Source: Tissierella sp032104385
GTDB lineage: Bacteria > Bacillota > Clostridia > Tissierellales > Tissierellaceae
DNA: 60,623 bases
Direction of reading: 5' to 3'
Assembly (NCBI RefSeq): GCF_032104385.1
Contig: NZ_DAMCHJ010000014.1
Coordinates: forward strand, 1 to 60,623
A program made the translations under genes and the position numbers. Positions 34,892 through 44,526 of this stretch are shown here, piece after piece (position 1 is the stretch's first letter; each line of letters starts with the position of its first letter). The notes beneath the pieces were generated by a model. The model ran no database searches. It was not told where the DNA came from and was given only the letters and a program-made list of their open reading frames with translations.

Positions 34892-36508
34892 TTATACTAA
34901 TTCTCCACCAAATATAGTAGCTACAACCTCTACATCTTTTATATTATCCTCTTCTATATTAAATATATCTTTAGATAATACAACTATATCCGCAAACTTT
35001 CCTTCTTCTAAGGAGCCTTTTATATTTTCTTCAAATGAAGCATAAGCTCCTCCCATAGTATAACCATATACTGCTTCATCTACTGTTAATTTCTGTTCTG
35101 GTAACCATCCTCCCTGTGGATTTCCCTCTAAATCTTTTCTTGTAACAGCCTCATATATTCCTTTCATCACATTAAATGTTTCTACAGGAGAGTCAGAGCC
35201 ACAGGCTATAGTTATATTTTTATCTAGCATAGTCTTCCAATTATATGAGGTGCTTTCTCTATCTTCTCCCACTCTACTCCTTACAATTTTCCAATCATAA
35301 TCTAAAAATATAGGTTGAATATAAGCAATTATTTGTAGTTCTGCAAGTTTATTTAAAAGTTCTTCATCGGTTATTTGACAATGTACTATACCATGTCTAT
35401 GATTATCCTTAGGATTCTTGTCTAAAGCCTTTTCTATGCTTTCCAAAGCCATATACATCGCCCTATCTCCTATACCGTGAATCGCCAGTTGAATATTATA
35501 TTGGTTTGCTAAATCTACTATAATATCTAATTCATCTTGAGACAATTTAGTTATACCCTTATTATTACAATCATCAGAGTAAGCCTCGGTCAGTGCCGCT
35601 GTTCTAGCTCCTAAAGAACCATCCACCAGTAATTTCAAAGGTCCTAGTTTAAAAAACTTATCTCCCCAAGACGTACTATATCCTTTATCTATGAAACTTT
35701 GCAATTTATGTTTATCTTGAATTAAAAATTGCTCATATACTCTTACCTTCAATTTATTTTCTTCTTTTAATTCCTGATATGCCAATATTATTTTTTCATA
35801 ATCTACATCTGGAAATGCATCAAAATCATCTGTTCCAACTGAAGTAACTCCATATTTATTCAAATCTTCAATAGCCCTTACCATCATATTCTTTATATCC
35901 TCTACTGTAGGGCTAGGCAGTTTAGAATATACTAATCCAAGAGCATTTTCCCTAAATATCCCCAAAGGCTCTCCATTTTCATCTAAGTCAAAATGTCCCC
36001 CATCTACTTGCGGTGTGTCTTTTGTTATATTTAACAACTCTAATGCCTTGCTATTTACTACAACAATATGTCCGCATGCTCTTCCTATTAAAATAGGATG
36101 CTCTAAAGATATATTGTCCAAATCATATCTTGTAGGGAATCTCTTTTCTCCTATGAAATAGTCTTGATTCCAGCCCCTGCCATTAACCCATTCCCCTTTT
36201 TCTATAGCTTTTTCTTCTATAACATTCTTTATTACACTATTTATCTGATCTATAGAATTTGCCCCTCCAAGTTCTATCCTATTTAAAGAATATCCGTAAC
36301 TTAATAAATGCATATGGCTATCATTAAATCCTGGCAATACTACTTTTCCTTCTAAATCAATAATTTTTGTATTATTATTTTTTAGAGTCATTATTTCTTC
36401 ATTACTACCTCTTTTTTCAATAATATCCCCTTTAATACCAATAGCTTCAACTATATTTCTTTCTTCATCCATAGTATGAATTTTTCCGTTTATTAGTATC
36501 AAATCCAC
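34892..36508 (-). CDS. YtcJ-like amidohydrolase
   Basis: Metal-dependent hydrolase of the amidohydrolase superfamily, 538 aa, in the YtcJ/NfdA-like group. The first metal motif is PGFNDSHMHL (about 59-68). The central AIHGIGDRAMYMALESIEK and HCQITDEEL give further ligands, and the C-terminal Asp lies in CGSDSPVE. The substrate is not known; the superfamily cleaves N-formyl, N-carbamoyl and other amide bonds. It stands between the liv operon and allB1 with palindromes on both sides and could deal with a ureide-related amide, but this is a guess from position. Confidence 0.75.
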   Translation of the reverse strand: MDLILINGKIHTMDEERNIVEAIGIKGDIIEKRGSNEEIMTLKNNNTKIIDLEGKVVLPGFNDSHMHLLSYGYSLNRIELGGANSIDQINSVIKNVIEEKAIEKGEWVNGRGWNQDYFIGEKRFPTRYDLDNISLEHPILIGRACGHIVVVNSKALELLNITKDTPQVDGGHFDLDENGEPLGIFRENALGLVYSKLPSPTVEDIKNMMVRAIEDLNKYGVTSVGTDDFDAFPDVDYEKIILAYQELKEENKLKVRVYEQFLIQDKHKLQSFIDKGYSTSWGDKFFKLGPLKLLVDGSLGARTAALTEAYSDDCNNKGITKLSQDELDIIVDLANQYNIQLAIHGIGDRAMYMALESIEKALDKNPKDNHRHGIVHCQITDEELLNKLAELQIIAYIQPIFLDYDWKIVRSRVGEDRESTSYNWKTMLDKNITIACGSDSPVETFNVMKGIYEAVTRKDLEGNPQGGWLPEQKLTVDEAVYGYTMGGAYASFEENIKGSLEEGKFADIVVLSKDIFNIEEDNIKDVEVVATIFGGELV

Positions 36509-36557
36509 TATATCCCCTCCTCTTATATTTATTTACATTATACTACAATAAAAATAA

Positions 36558-36602
36558 AATAACTTCCTCTTTTGGTGCCTGGCACCAAAAAAAGAAGTTA
36601 TT
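36558..36602 (-). repeat. RAYT-type palindrome copy 3, terminator of allB1
   Basis: A 22-bp inverted repeat around a central T with two mismatches near the middle of the arm. The core is GGTGCCTGGCACC. It lies 17 nt past the allB1 stop and has a good T-rich tail on the minus strand (TTTTATTTTTATTG). Confidence 0.85.
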
Positions 36603-36619
36603 TGGGGCATTACGATATA

Positions 36620-37966
36620 TTAAGGTCTTAAGAATTTTCCTATAGGTTCAGATATTATCTTTCCATCTTGGAATATAGTTTTTCCCCTAAGAATAGTCCT
36701 TACAATCTTTCCTTTAAATTCTAACCCTACAAGCGGACTGACTTTATGCATATAAAATAAATCATCTGCTTTTAAAGTAAAGCTCTCATTTAAGTCTACT
36801 AAAACCATATCAGCATCGTATCCTTCTTTTATTGCTCCTTTGTTTTTTATTCCAAATCTTTTTGCAGGATTTAGTGACAATAACCTAGAAATATCCACAA
36901 GGGATAATCCTCTATTATGATATCCTTCCGTAAGCATTACATTCATTGTAGATTGACATCCTGATATTCCACCCCAGACCTTAAAGAAGTTACTGTCTTT
37001 TTTCAATTCAAAAGGTGCTGGTGAATGGTCTGAACAAACTGCATCTACATCTCCTGCAGCAACATGTTCCCATAGTTTCTCTTTTGTATCCTTTGCCCTA
37101 AGAGGCGGACAACATTTTCCTATTGGTCCCAGTCCCTCTAAATCATCTTCTGTAAATGTTAGATATTGGGAAACTGTTTCACAACTTACATCTATACCTT
37201 TTCTTCTAGCCTCAACAACTAACTTGACAGCCTTTGCAGTACTAATGTGAGCAATATGAAGTTTACATTTAGTTTCTTCAGCAAATAATATAATCCTTTG
37301 AACAGCTTCAACTTCTGAAATTTCTGGTCTAGAGTTTAAGAAATCCCTAGGTGAAGTCTTACCTTCTTTAATAAATTTCTCAGTTAATTTATTTGTTATA
37401 TCCCTATTTTCAGCATGAACTGATACTGGCAAACCTAGCTTGGCAGCTATTTCCATCCCCCTATATAAAGTCCAGTCATCTGCACCTTCAAATTCTTCTA
37501 AACCACTAAAACATGTAAAAGCTTTAAAGCCAACTACTCCTCTTTCTGCCAATTCTTCTAATTTTTCTAAGTTATCAGGTGTTAATCCTCCCCAGAAACT
37601 ATAATCAACTAATGAATTTTTCTTAGCAGCTTCAAGCTTTAAATCAAAATTTTTTCCATTTGTAGTCACTGGCGTAGAGTTAAGTGGCATATCTGTAAAT
37701 GAAGTCATTCCTCCAGCTGCAAGAGAACTGGTACCAGTAAGCAATGATTCCCAATTTGTACGACCTGGTTCATTAAAATGAACATGACAATCATATCCAC
37801 CTGGCAATATATACTTGCCCTTTGCATCTATTTCTTCCTTTGAAGTTCCTGATATTTCAGGTGCTATTTCAACTATTGAACCATCAACTACTGCTATATC
37901 TAACTTTTCCACTAACTTGTCTGTAACTACCATTCCATTTCTAATTATTAAATCAAATTTACTCAT
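36620..37966 (-). CDS. allB: Allantoinase 1
   Basis: Opens allantoin to allantoate in the cytoplasm. The dinuclear metal site of cyclic amidohydrolases is complete: His61 and His63 in HVHFNEPGR, the carbamylated Lys148 in GFKAFTCFSG, His184, His240 and Asp313 in CSDHSPAP. HVHFNEPGR with KAFxC is the form seen in well-studied allantoinases. At 448 aa it is full length. It is the second gene after an NCS1 permease (gap 35 nt), probably one operon driven by the operator-promoter at 39428-39472. A second, more divergent allantoinase is at 47731. Confidence 0.9.
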   Translation of the reverse strand: MSKFDLIIRNGMVVTDKLVEKLDIAVVDGSIVEIAPEISGTSKEEIDAKGKYILPGGYDCHVHFNEPGRTNWESLLTGTSSLAAGGMTSFTDMPLNSTPVTTNGKNFDLKLEAAKKNSLVDYSFWGGLTPDNLEKLEELAERGVVGFKAFTCFSGLEEFEGADDWTLYRGMEIAAKLGLPVSVHAENRDITNKLTEKFIKEGKTSPRDFLNSRPEISEVEAVQRIILFAEETKCKLHIAHISTAKAVKLVVEARRKGIDVSCETVSQYLTFTEDDLEGLGPIGKCCPPLRAKDTKEKLWEHVAAGDVDAVCSDHSPAPFELKKDSNFFKVWGGISGCQSTMNVMLTEGYHNRGLSLVDISRLLSLNPAKRFGIKNKGAIKEGYDADMVLVDLNESFTLKADDLFYMHKVSPLVGLEFKGKIVRTILRGKTIFQDGKIISEPIGKFLRP

Positions 37967-38001
37967 TACATATTCCCCCTATCTATTAAATTTCTAGGAT
38001 T

Positions 38002-39345
38002 TTACCAATATGTTTTTGATGATGGCATTTTCTTCATTAAAATATAATAAGTTAATGCTGTAGGTGGAAGGCTTGCATACCATGATAATCTTACTTCTAC
38101 TAAAGCTGCAACTGCACCTACTATAATAGCAATAATAGCCGCCCAGTTCACTCCTTTAAAAGGTCCTTCAGTATCATATAAATCTTTCAAATTAACATTT
38201 TCTTTTTTAATAAAGAAATAATCAACGATCAATACTGCAAATATTGGCCCTAAAAATGCCGAATAAGCTTGTACAAATAGATTAAGTCCTGCTGCTGATT
38301 CTGGACTAATTAGCTTCCATGGGAATGTAGCAAATGAAAGTAGCCCAACAATTATAGCTGATTTTTTAAATGGAAGTTTAAAAGTATCCATCAATACATA
38401 AGATGGAGGTAATATATTATTTAAAACATTTGTAGTAACCTGTGCTGCTGCTATAAATATCATTGTAACAATTACTAAAAATTGATTATCTACTGCAGAT
38501 GAGAATACATCTATTGGATTTGCCATTCCAGTAGCAGTTGATACTATAAGCCCAATCATACCCATAAATATAGTTATTGGCAATATGGCTGCCCAATATA
38601 TTAATCCTGTAATTGCAGGTTTTGTTCCTTGTTTATAGTTTCTTACATAATCTCCTACGTTTAGGAGCACTGTACAGTTAACTCCAGTAAATGCTGTAAC
38701 TCCACCCCAGAAAGGTAGTCCCCATGAACCTTCAAAATCTACTATTTCTGAAGATATTACTGCACCATATTTTCTTATTACACTAAAAAACATATAAGTA
38801 AGAGTCAATAAAATAAATATGGAGCCAATGTTTTCTAGCCATTTTATTCCCTTAAATCCTGTAGTTGCTAAAGCTATTTGTATTATTTGGAAAAGTATAA
38901 AAAATAATACTTGATTTTCATATCCAAATAAAGAATATGATACCATATTAATAGCTGATGCACCTACCCATGATTGAAAACCAAACCATATTATTGCTGG
39001 AACCCCTCTTATAAATCCTGGAAGTTTAGAACCTTTTATACCAAAAGCAGATCTAAGCTGAATTGTATAAGGTACACCATATTTATGACTAAACTTACCA
39101 TTAAATACTAAGCCAACTGCTACAACAGTTGCACCTATAAACATTGCTACTAATGCTTGAATAATATTAAGTTCATGAGTCATACTTGAGCCTAAAGTAA
39201 AAGTTCCTATTGATACACAACCACCTAACCACGCAAATAAATAAGACCAATTATCCAAAATACGTTCCTTTACAGGATATAAAGATTCATCCTGTCCATC
39301 ATGTCCAATATCATCTAGAACAATATTATCTACTGTACTCATCAT
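38002..39345 (-). CDS. NCS1-family allantoin/purine permease 1
   Basis: Nucleobase-cation-symport-1 transporter (PucI/Mhp1-like), 447 aa with about twelve helices. It likely imports allantoin or a related ureide for AllB1, encoded next. Conserved pieces include YAPYTIQLRSAFG-like KYGVPYTIQLRSAFG and GFQSWVGASAINM. AGGAGG precedes tandem ATGs (39345 or 39342; the second has the better spacing). The upstream region carries the island-wide inverted repeat. It is a paralogue of the transporter at 46344, with many identical stretches such as QVTTNVLNNI. Confidence 0.85.
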   Translation of the reverse strand: MMSTVDNIVLDDIGHDGQDESLYPVKERILDNWSYLFAWLGGCVSIGTFTLGSSMTHELNIIQALVAMFIGATVVAVGLVFNGKFSHKYGVPYTIQLRSAFGIKGSKLPGFIRGVPAIIWFGFQSWVGASAINMVSYSLFGYENQVLFFILFQIIQIALATTGFKGIKWLENIGSIFILLTLTYMFFSVIRKYGAVISSEIVDFEGSWGLPFWGGVTAFTGVNCTVLLNVGDYVRNYKQGTKPAITGLIYWAAILPITIFMGMIGLIVSTATGMANPIDVFSSAVDNQFLVIVTMIFIAAAQVTTNVLNNILPPSYVLMDTFKLPFKKSAIIVGLLSFATFPWKLISPESAAGLNLFVQAYSAFLGPIFAVLIVDYFFIKKENVNLKDLYDTEGPFKGVNWAAIIAIIVGAVAALVEVRLSWYASLPPTALTYYILMKKMPSSKTYW

Positions 39346-39427
39346 TTTACCTCCTAATTAATATTAACACACACTTTGACACATAATTGTTAATCTACTT
39401 TCCTCCTTTTTCACTTTATTTACCAAT

Positions 39428-39472
39428 ATTATATTATTTTTAACAATGTTTTGTTTATCCCTTATAGATAAA
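39428..39472 (-). promoter_or_regulatory. Ureide-regulon operator and promoter, site a (NCS1-1/allB1)
   Basis: Operator TTTATCC-CTTAT-AGATAAA at 39454-39472 (7-5-7). On the minus strand the -10 box TATAAT (39428-39433) starts 21 nt after the operator edge. There is no good -35, as the operator sits there. Site a shares TTGTTAAAAATA between operator and -10 with site b at 49162-49189. Confidence 0.7.
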
Positions 39473-39510
39473 AGAACTTTTTAAATTTATCTTATTACTG
39501 CAAAAAATAA

Positions 39511-39555
39511 AACAACTTCAGTTTTTGGTGCCAGGCACCAAAAACTGAAGTTATT
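39511..39555 (-). repeat. RAYT-type palindrome copy 4, terminator of pucG1
   Basis: Inverted repeat with 22-base arms around a central A and one mismatch in the outer arm (AACAAC instead of AATAAC). Core GGTGCCAGGCACC. It lies 12 nt past the pucG1 stop, with a strong T tail on the minus strand (TTTTATTTTTT). Confidence 0.85.
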
Positions 39556-39567
39556 AAAGTTTTAATA

Positions 39568-40782
39568 TTATTTTTGTTCATCATATATATCTAAAGCTGC
39601 TTGTAGTGCTTCTCCTCTATTTACTTTGGCTCCCTTTCTGATTAATGTAGCTTCCAATGCAGAAAGTACTCTTAGGACGTTTTCCTTACGGCTACTGTAT
39701 CCCATGGAACCTACTCTCCAAATCTTGCCTGATAATGAACCAAAGGCTGCTGCTATTTCTACTCCAAAGTCTTCTATCATTCCCATACGTATCTCAGATT
39801 CTTTGATTCCTTCTGGTACAGATACACATGTTACCGTTGGCATTTTATTTACCTTATCACCAAATACTTCTAATCCCATAGCCTCTATACCTGCTACTAG
39901 AGCCTTTTCGTTTAATGAATGGCGAGCAATTCTAGCTTCAAGTCCTTCTTCTCTAATTATTCTAAGTCCTTCTCTCAATGCATATAACATTGTAGTAGCT
40001 TCTGTATGGTGGTTTAATCTAGATGGACTCCAATACTCTTGAATTTGACTTAAGTCAAGATAATTTGTACTTATCATTCTATCATTATGTGAATCAAATT
40101 GTAGACCTTGTTCTACTTTTCTTCTTTCCTTTAATATTTTTTCAACTCTCTCATTATATGTTAAGGGTGCCATACCAGTAGGCACTGATAAACATTTTTG
40201 TGTTCCAGTAATTACAGCATCTATATTCCAATCATCAGTCTTAAACTCTGCACCTGTTAATGTGGCAACTGCGTCTACTACTAATAATATATCATTTTCA
40301 CGACAGAATTTTCCTAGTTCTTCTAAAGGTTGCATACGTCCTGTTGAAGTTTCTCCATGAACCATAGCTACTACCTTAGGATTAACCTTCATGATTTCTT
40401 TTTTCAAATCCTCAAATTCATAAGTCTTGCCCCATTCAATTTCAGTAGTATACACATCTCCTCCTGCTCTTTTAGATATCTCTGTTAGAAGATGTCCAAA
40501 TCTACCGAATATAGGAACATAAACTTTGTCACCTGGCTCTATTATACCTGAAAGCACAGCTTCTATTCCTGCCCTAGCAGTTCCATCTACAGTAAAAGCT
40601 TGGTGATTTTTAGTTTGGAATATATATCTTATTAACTCCATTGTTTCATCCATTATTTGTAAAAAGTTAGGATCATATTGACCTAATATTGGTGCACTCA
40701 TAATTCTAAGAACTCTTGGCTCTGCTTCTACAGGCCCTGGTGTCATTATTGTTCTTTGTGGTATTACTAATTCTCTATACAT
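39568..40782 (-). CDS. pucG: (S)-ureidoglycine-glyoxylate aminotransferase 1 (PucG-like)
   Basis: Class V PLP-dependent aminotransferase, 404 aa. PucG of Bacillus subtilis transfers the amino group of ureidoglycine to glyoxylate, giving oxalurate and glycine. The start IMTPGPVEAEPRVLRIMSAPILGQYDPNF fits the family, and the PLP lysine is Lys196 in TGTQKCLSVPTG, with Asp170 in VVDAVAT. It is the last gene of the lctP-allF-allG-allH-pucG operon, 14 nt after allH. This position, beside the oxalurate-using carbamoyltransferase, strongly supports the PucG assignment. Confidence 0.85.
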   Translation of the reverse strand: MYRELVIPQRTIMTPGPVEAEPRVLRIMSAPILGQYDPNFLQIMDETMELIRYIFQTKNHQAFTVDGTARAGIEAVLSGIIEPGDKVYVPIFGRFGHLLTEISKRAGGDVYTTEIEWGKTYEFEDLKKEIMKVNPKVVAMVHGETSTGRMQPLEELGKFCRENDILLVVDAVATLTGAEFKTDDWNIDAVITGTQKCLSVPTGMAPLTYNERVEKILKERRKVEQGLQFDSHNDRMISTNYLDLSQIQEYWSPSRLNHHTEATTMLYALREGLRIIREEGLEARIARHSLNEKALVAGIEAMGLEVFGDKVNKMPTVTCVSVPEGIKESEIRMGMIEDFGVEIAAAFGSLSGKIWRVGSMGYSSRKENVLRVLSALEATLIRKGAKVNRGEALQAALDIYDEQK

Positions 40783-40796
40783 ATAATTTCCTCCTT

Positions 40797-41546
40797 TTAA
40801 TTTCTAAAAACAGCTCCTAATAATATTCCTTTTAACGTATCCATCCCAGATGTATGTCCTATATGAATTAACTTCATTGCTGAATTTAATATTTTATATT
40901 TGTCTCCTATAATTAAATCTATACAAGTTTCTTTAACTACTTTGCTAAATTTACCTTGCACTGCATAATCTAAATATTCATAGGATATATCTGTAGTTTT
41001 AGTTCTCCCATTATTTTTTATGGAATTTTTAATCTTTTCTACTAATCCTTTATTTTTTCCAGTAGCTTGTAATATGGCTAATAGTCCTACTAAAACATCA
41101 TCACCGCTTGGAGTAAGACCTAGACCTTTACCAATTATTTTGTCAGGAAAACTTTCATCACTAATATCAACTTCTATACCAGATTTCCAATTTGGATTAA
41201 TTGCAACTATTGAATTTAACAAATCTATATTTCTAGCTAAATTTTCTTCCCATCCATAAACTGAAAGCTTTGGATCAAAAATATCAGCATCTTCAAAATT
41301 AAAATTCTTTGTGTATAATTCATCGCCAATTTTAAACTTATCCACTAATTTATCTACATTATCCCTAGATATACAAATACTAAATGGAGAAACCCCTTCT
41401 TCTTCTCTTCCTAAATGAATCAATCTATCTTTAATTTTAATGTTCATGCTTTTCTTAAATATAGAATGTACGTATGCTAAAGGTTCTTCCTTTAAAATTG
41501 AAATAACTTCTTTACTATAAACAGTTACCTTAATCTTATTCTTCAT
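40797..41546 (-). CDS. allH: DUF2877 protein, oxamate carbamoyltransferase subunit AllH
   Basis: Homologue of Escherichia coli YlbF (AllH), one of three proteins reported to make up oxamic transcarbamylase. The enzyme converts oxalurate and phosphate to oxamate and carbamoyl phosphate. The 249-aa protein has the family core GLGLTPSGDDVLVGLLA (about 142-158) and IGHTSGMDTLKGILLG near the end. It overlaps allG by 11 nt. The role of each subunit is not settled, so the enzymatic statement applies to the complex. Confidence 0.8.
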   Translation of the reverse strand: MKNKIKVTVYSKEVISILKEEPLAYVHSIFKKSMNIKIKDRLIHLGREEEGVSPFSICISRDNVDKLVDKFKIGDELYTKNFNFEDADIFDPKLSVYGWEENLARNIDLLNSIVAINPNWKSGIEVDISDESFPDKIIGKGLGLTPSGDDVLVGLLAILQATGKNKGLVEKIKNSIKNNGRTKTTDISYEYLDYAVQGKFSKVVKETCIDLIIGDKYKILNSAMKLIHIGHTSGMDTLKGILLGAVFRN

Positions 41547-42801
41547 CTCCTAAAACACCGTATCTTTCAGCCAATGCAACAAGTGCTTTCTCAAAACAAG
41601 CTAAAGGTGCTCTAACTGTTCCTGCTCCAATTTGTCCAATTCCTGCTTCCTTATGAGCCATACCTGTATTGATTATAGGAGTAATTCCAGTTTCTACTAC
41701 CTTTCTAATATCAATTCCCAAACAGGTACCCTTAAAATTCCAAGTAGGTATAGAATAATTAGGATTTGAACTTATACAAATTTCTTCCATTTCTTCACTT
41801 ATAGCCAATGCATCATCAAATCCGCCTGCACCCACAAATCTTGTAACTCCTGGTGCTGCTATCATTGCCATAGCACCAAGTCCAAAGGATTCAGTAATAG
41901 CACTATCTCCCATATCAGGACTTATTTCATCTTCACTATATCCACTAAACAATAGACCCTGGGGAGTATTCACTGGAGCTGTAAACCACTGATCTCCAAG
42001 TCCGCTTACTCTAATACCAAATTCATATCCATTTCTAGTCAAGGCCGTAACTATACTGCCTTCTTCTATGGTTCTAGCATAGTCCATAACAACTTTACAA
42101 GTGGCCATTGCAATATTTAAAAAGAATTGGTCTGTATCTGCTAAAAATTTCATCACTTCTTCTAAATCACCATGGTTTATATCCAATTGAATTAAATAAG
42201 GGGCTATATCCTTGAAAAACAACGTAGATGCAGCAATATTTCTTTGATGAAACTCATCACCCATAGTAATTGCCTTTGCAATAATAACATTTAAATTTAT
42301 TCCACCATCAATTTTCTTCAAGGCTTTGGAAATACTTGGTCCTAATACATCCTTCATCCAGTGTAATCTATCTATTACCTCTTCACTATAGGCTCCAAAT
42401 CTTAGAACTTTTCCTATGCCTTCATTCATTGTACAATATGCTAAATTTCCTCCTGTCTTATTTACCACTACTAAAACAGGCATATTACCAGAAGTTATAC
42501 CACCCATTGGGCCTACTGCACTAACATGATGGCAAGGTATAAATTTTATTTCACCAGACTCTAACATTTCCCTAGCTTCTTTTTCATTTTTAGCCCAGCC
42601 TTCAAATAATACTGCTCCTATACAAGAACCCTGAATAGGTGCAACCATATTTTCCCATGTATTTGGCGGGCCAGAATGTAATAAAGTCTTACCATTTAAT
42701 TCTTTTATCACTGATTTTGCTGGTACTACATCTACTAGGAAAGGTTGAGCTTCTGTCATTTTCTGTATAACTAATTTATTTGCTTCTTCAATTGACCTCA
42801 T
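41536..42801 (-). CDS. allG: DUF1116 protein, oxamate carbamoyltransferase subunit AllG
   Basis: Homologue of E. coli YlbE (AllG), 421 aa. It starts SIEEANKLVIQKMTEAQPFLVDV and contains the conserved CIGAVLFEGWA, FIPCHHVSAVGPMGGITSGNMPV and GMAHKEAGIGQIGAGTVRAP stretches of DUF1116. It lies between allF (15 nt) and allH (overlap 11 nt), the same order as in E. coli. No carbamate kinase gene follows here, unlike E. coli. Confidence 0.85.
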   Translation of the reverse strand: MRSIEEANKLVIQKMTEAQPFLVDVVPAKSVIKELNGKTLLHSGPPNTWENMVAPIQGSCIGAVLFEGWAKNEKEAREMLESGEIKFIPCHHVSAVGPMGGITSGNMPVLVVVNKTGGNLAYCTMNEGIGKVLRFGAYSEEVIDRLHWMKDVLGPSISKALKKIDGGINLNVIIAKAITMGDEFHQRNIAASTLFFKDIAPYLIQLDINHGDLEEVMKFLADTDQFFLNIAMATCKVVMDYARTIEEGSIVTALTRNGYEFGIRVSGLGDQWFTAPVNTPQGLLFSGYSEDEISPDMGDSAITESFGLGAMAMIAAPGVTRFVGAGGFDDALAISEEMEEICISSNPNYSIPTWNFKGTCLGIDIRKVVETGITPIINTGMAHKEAGIGQIGAGTVRAPLACFEKALVALAERYGVLGDEE

Positions 42802-42816
42802 ATGATTACCTCCTTA

Positions 42817-44511
42817 TTATTTCAACTTTGAAAGTATGGATGCTAAATATTTGTTTCCCCCTGCTATAGGCTTCCACTTGTAATGAACTACTTCTGCTCC
42901 ATACTTTGCCATAGGCTCAGCAAAATGTTTTAATCCTATATTAATTACTTTTAGCTCTTCTGTAAGCAATGAAATACTTTGTTTTGTAAGCATTGTTTTA
43001 TTACTAGCTCTATTTATATATTTGATTATTTCAGCAGCCATAATTACTCCTTGAGCATTACTTTCCATTACTATAACTCCTGCATTTTCAAGTTTACTTA
43101 CTTGGTCATGATATATTTGCGGATCAGCCATAGTACCTGTTACTGAAGCTATAAATACAATTTCTATTTTATTTTCTTCTAAATCCTTTTTAATCTTTTT
43201 AATAACTGGAACAAATTCCCCTGCAATATCTTCATGTCCTCCATATCCTATTACAAAGTCTAGAAGAACAACAGCCGTATCTTCTTCCTTGCAAATATCC
43301 TTCATCATTTCTAATCTAATAGTTGGATCCATCATAGGATGTGGCTTGCCCCTTGTATATTCATCATCTCCTAAGTCAATAATTAAATGTTCATTATGCT
43401 TTAGCATAATACCTTTATCATGATTTTTTTGATGTTGAATATTTAATTTATCTTCTATTATCATTGCAGCTTCCGCAGCCAATGTACCTCCACTATATAA
43501 GCCTTTTATTCCTTTTTGTTTATTGCTTTTTACAAGTATATCTATATTTGGTACTAATCTTTGTAATAGCCTTTTAGATAACTCTATTGCCTTTATAGCT
43601 GCTTCCTCTAAAGTCCATACATAATGAATATTACCTTCATTTTTCAGAGGCTTCTCCCCTATAAAAATAGCTACTATTGGCTTATCTATAGTTTTAAATA
43701 TATCGATTATCCTATCTCTTACTTCTTCAGCCGGAGGTTTTGATATAAATACAATTACTTCTGTATCAATATCATTAGACAGCAACTCCAATGCACTAAT
43801 TGCTGTAATACCACCAATTTCTGAGGATAAATCCCTGCCTCCTATGCCTATGGCATGAGATACACCTGCTCCTTTTCTAGAAATTATACTGCTTACCTCT
43901 TGAATTCCAGTACCAGAAGCTCCTATTATACCTATATTTCCCTTCTCTATAACATTTGCAAAGGCTAAGGGAACCCCGTGGATAATTCCAGTACCGCAAT
44001 CTGGTCCCATTACCAATAAATTTTTAGATCTTGCCTTTTCTTTTAACTTCTTTTCATCTTCTATAGATACATTGTCACTAAATATAAAAACATTTAGTCC
44101 TTTATCTAATCCCTTATTTGCCTCTTCTGCTGCATATTCTCCTGAAATTGATATAAGTGCTAAATTAGCATCTGGAAGTTTTGACATACTGCTATCCCAG
44201 CTCATTGCTACAGGAATTTTATCTCTTTTTGATTCTACTGACTGATCCTTTAAAAATTTATCTACTTCTTCTACTACCTTTGGAACAATACTTTCTTCTT
44301 CACTATCAATTACTATACAAATATCATTTGGTCCTGCTTCATCTAATTTCTCTGTATAAAAATTAGAATTAGCAAAAATATCTTTATTCGCTGGTGTTCC
44401 CATCATTATAGATATTCGATTAACATGATCCATTGAAGACAATAGTTTAGTTAAAAGCATTAAATTGATTGAATCTTGATAAGAATTTTTCTTAATTACA
44501 GTAAATAACAT
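42817..44511 (-). CDS. allF: FdrA-family protein, oxamate carbamoyltransferase subunit AllF
   Basis: Homologue of E. coli FdrA (AllF), 564 aa, related to succinyl-CoA synthetase alpha chains. The CoA-ligase-like portion shows MGPDCGTGIIHGVPLAFAN and IGIIGASGTGIQEVSSIISRKG followed by GIGGRDLSSEIGG. The third domain holds MMDPTIRLEMM. With AllG and AllH it should cleave oxalurate with phosphate to oxamate and carbamoyl phosphate. It begins 15 nt after the lactate-permease-like gene, in the same operon. Confidence 0.87.
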   Translation of the reverse strand: MLFTVIKKNSYQDSINLMLLTKLLSSMDHVNRISIMMGTPANKDIFANSNFYTEKLDEAGPNDICIVIDSEEESIVPKVVEEVDKFLKDQSVESKRDKIPVAMSWDSSMSKLPDANLALISISGEYAAEEANKGLDKGLNVFIFSDNVSIEDEKKLKEKARSKNLLVMGPDCGTGIIHGVPLAFANVIEKGNIGIIGASGTGIQEVSSIISRKGAGVSHAIGIGGRDLSSEIGGITAISALELLSNDIDTEVIVFISKPPAEEVRDRIIDIFKTIDKPIVAIFIGEKPLKNEGNIHYVWTLEEAAIKAIELSKRLLQRLVPNIDILVKSNKQKGIKGLYSGGTLAAEAAMIIEDKLNIQHQKNHDKGIMLKHNEHLIIDLGDDEYTRGKPHPMMDPTIRLEMMKDICKEEDTAVVLLDFVIGYGGHEDIAGEFVPVIKKIKKDLEENKIEIVFIASVTGTMADPQIYHDQVSKLENAGVIVMESNAQGVIMAAEIIKYINRASNKTMLTKQSISLLTEELKVINIGLKHFAEPMAKYGAEVVHYKWKPIAGGNKYLASILSKLK

Positions 44512-44526
44512 TGTATCCCTCCTTAT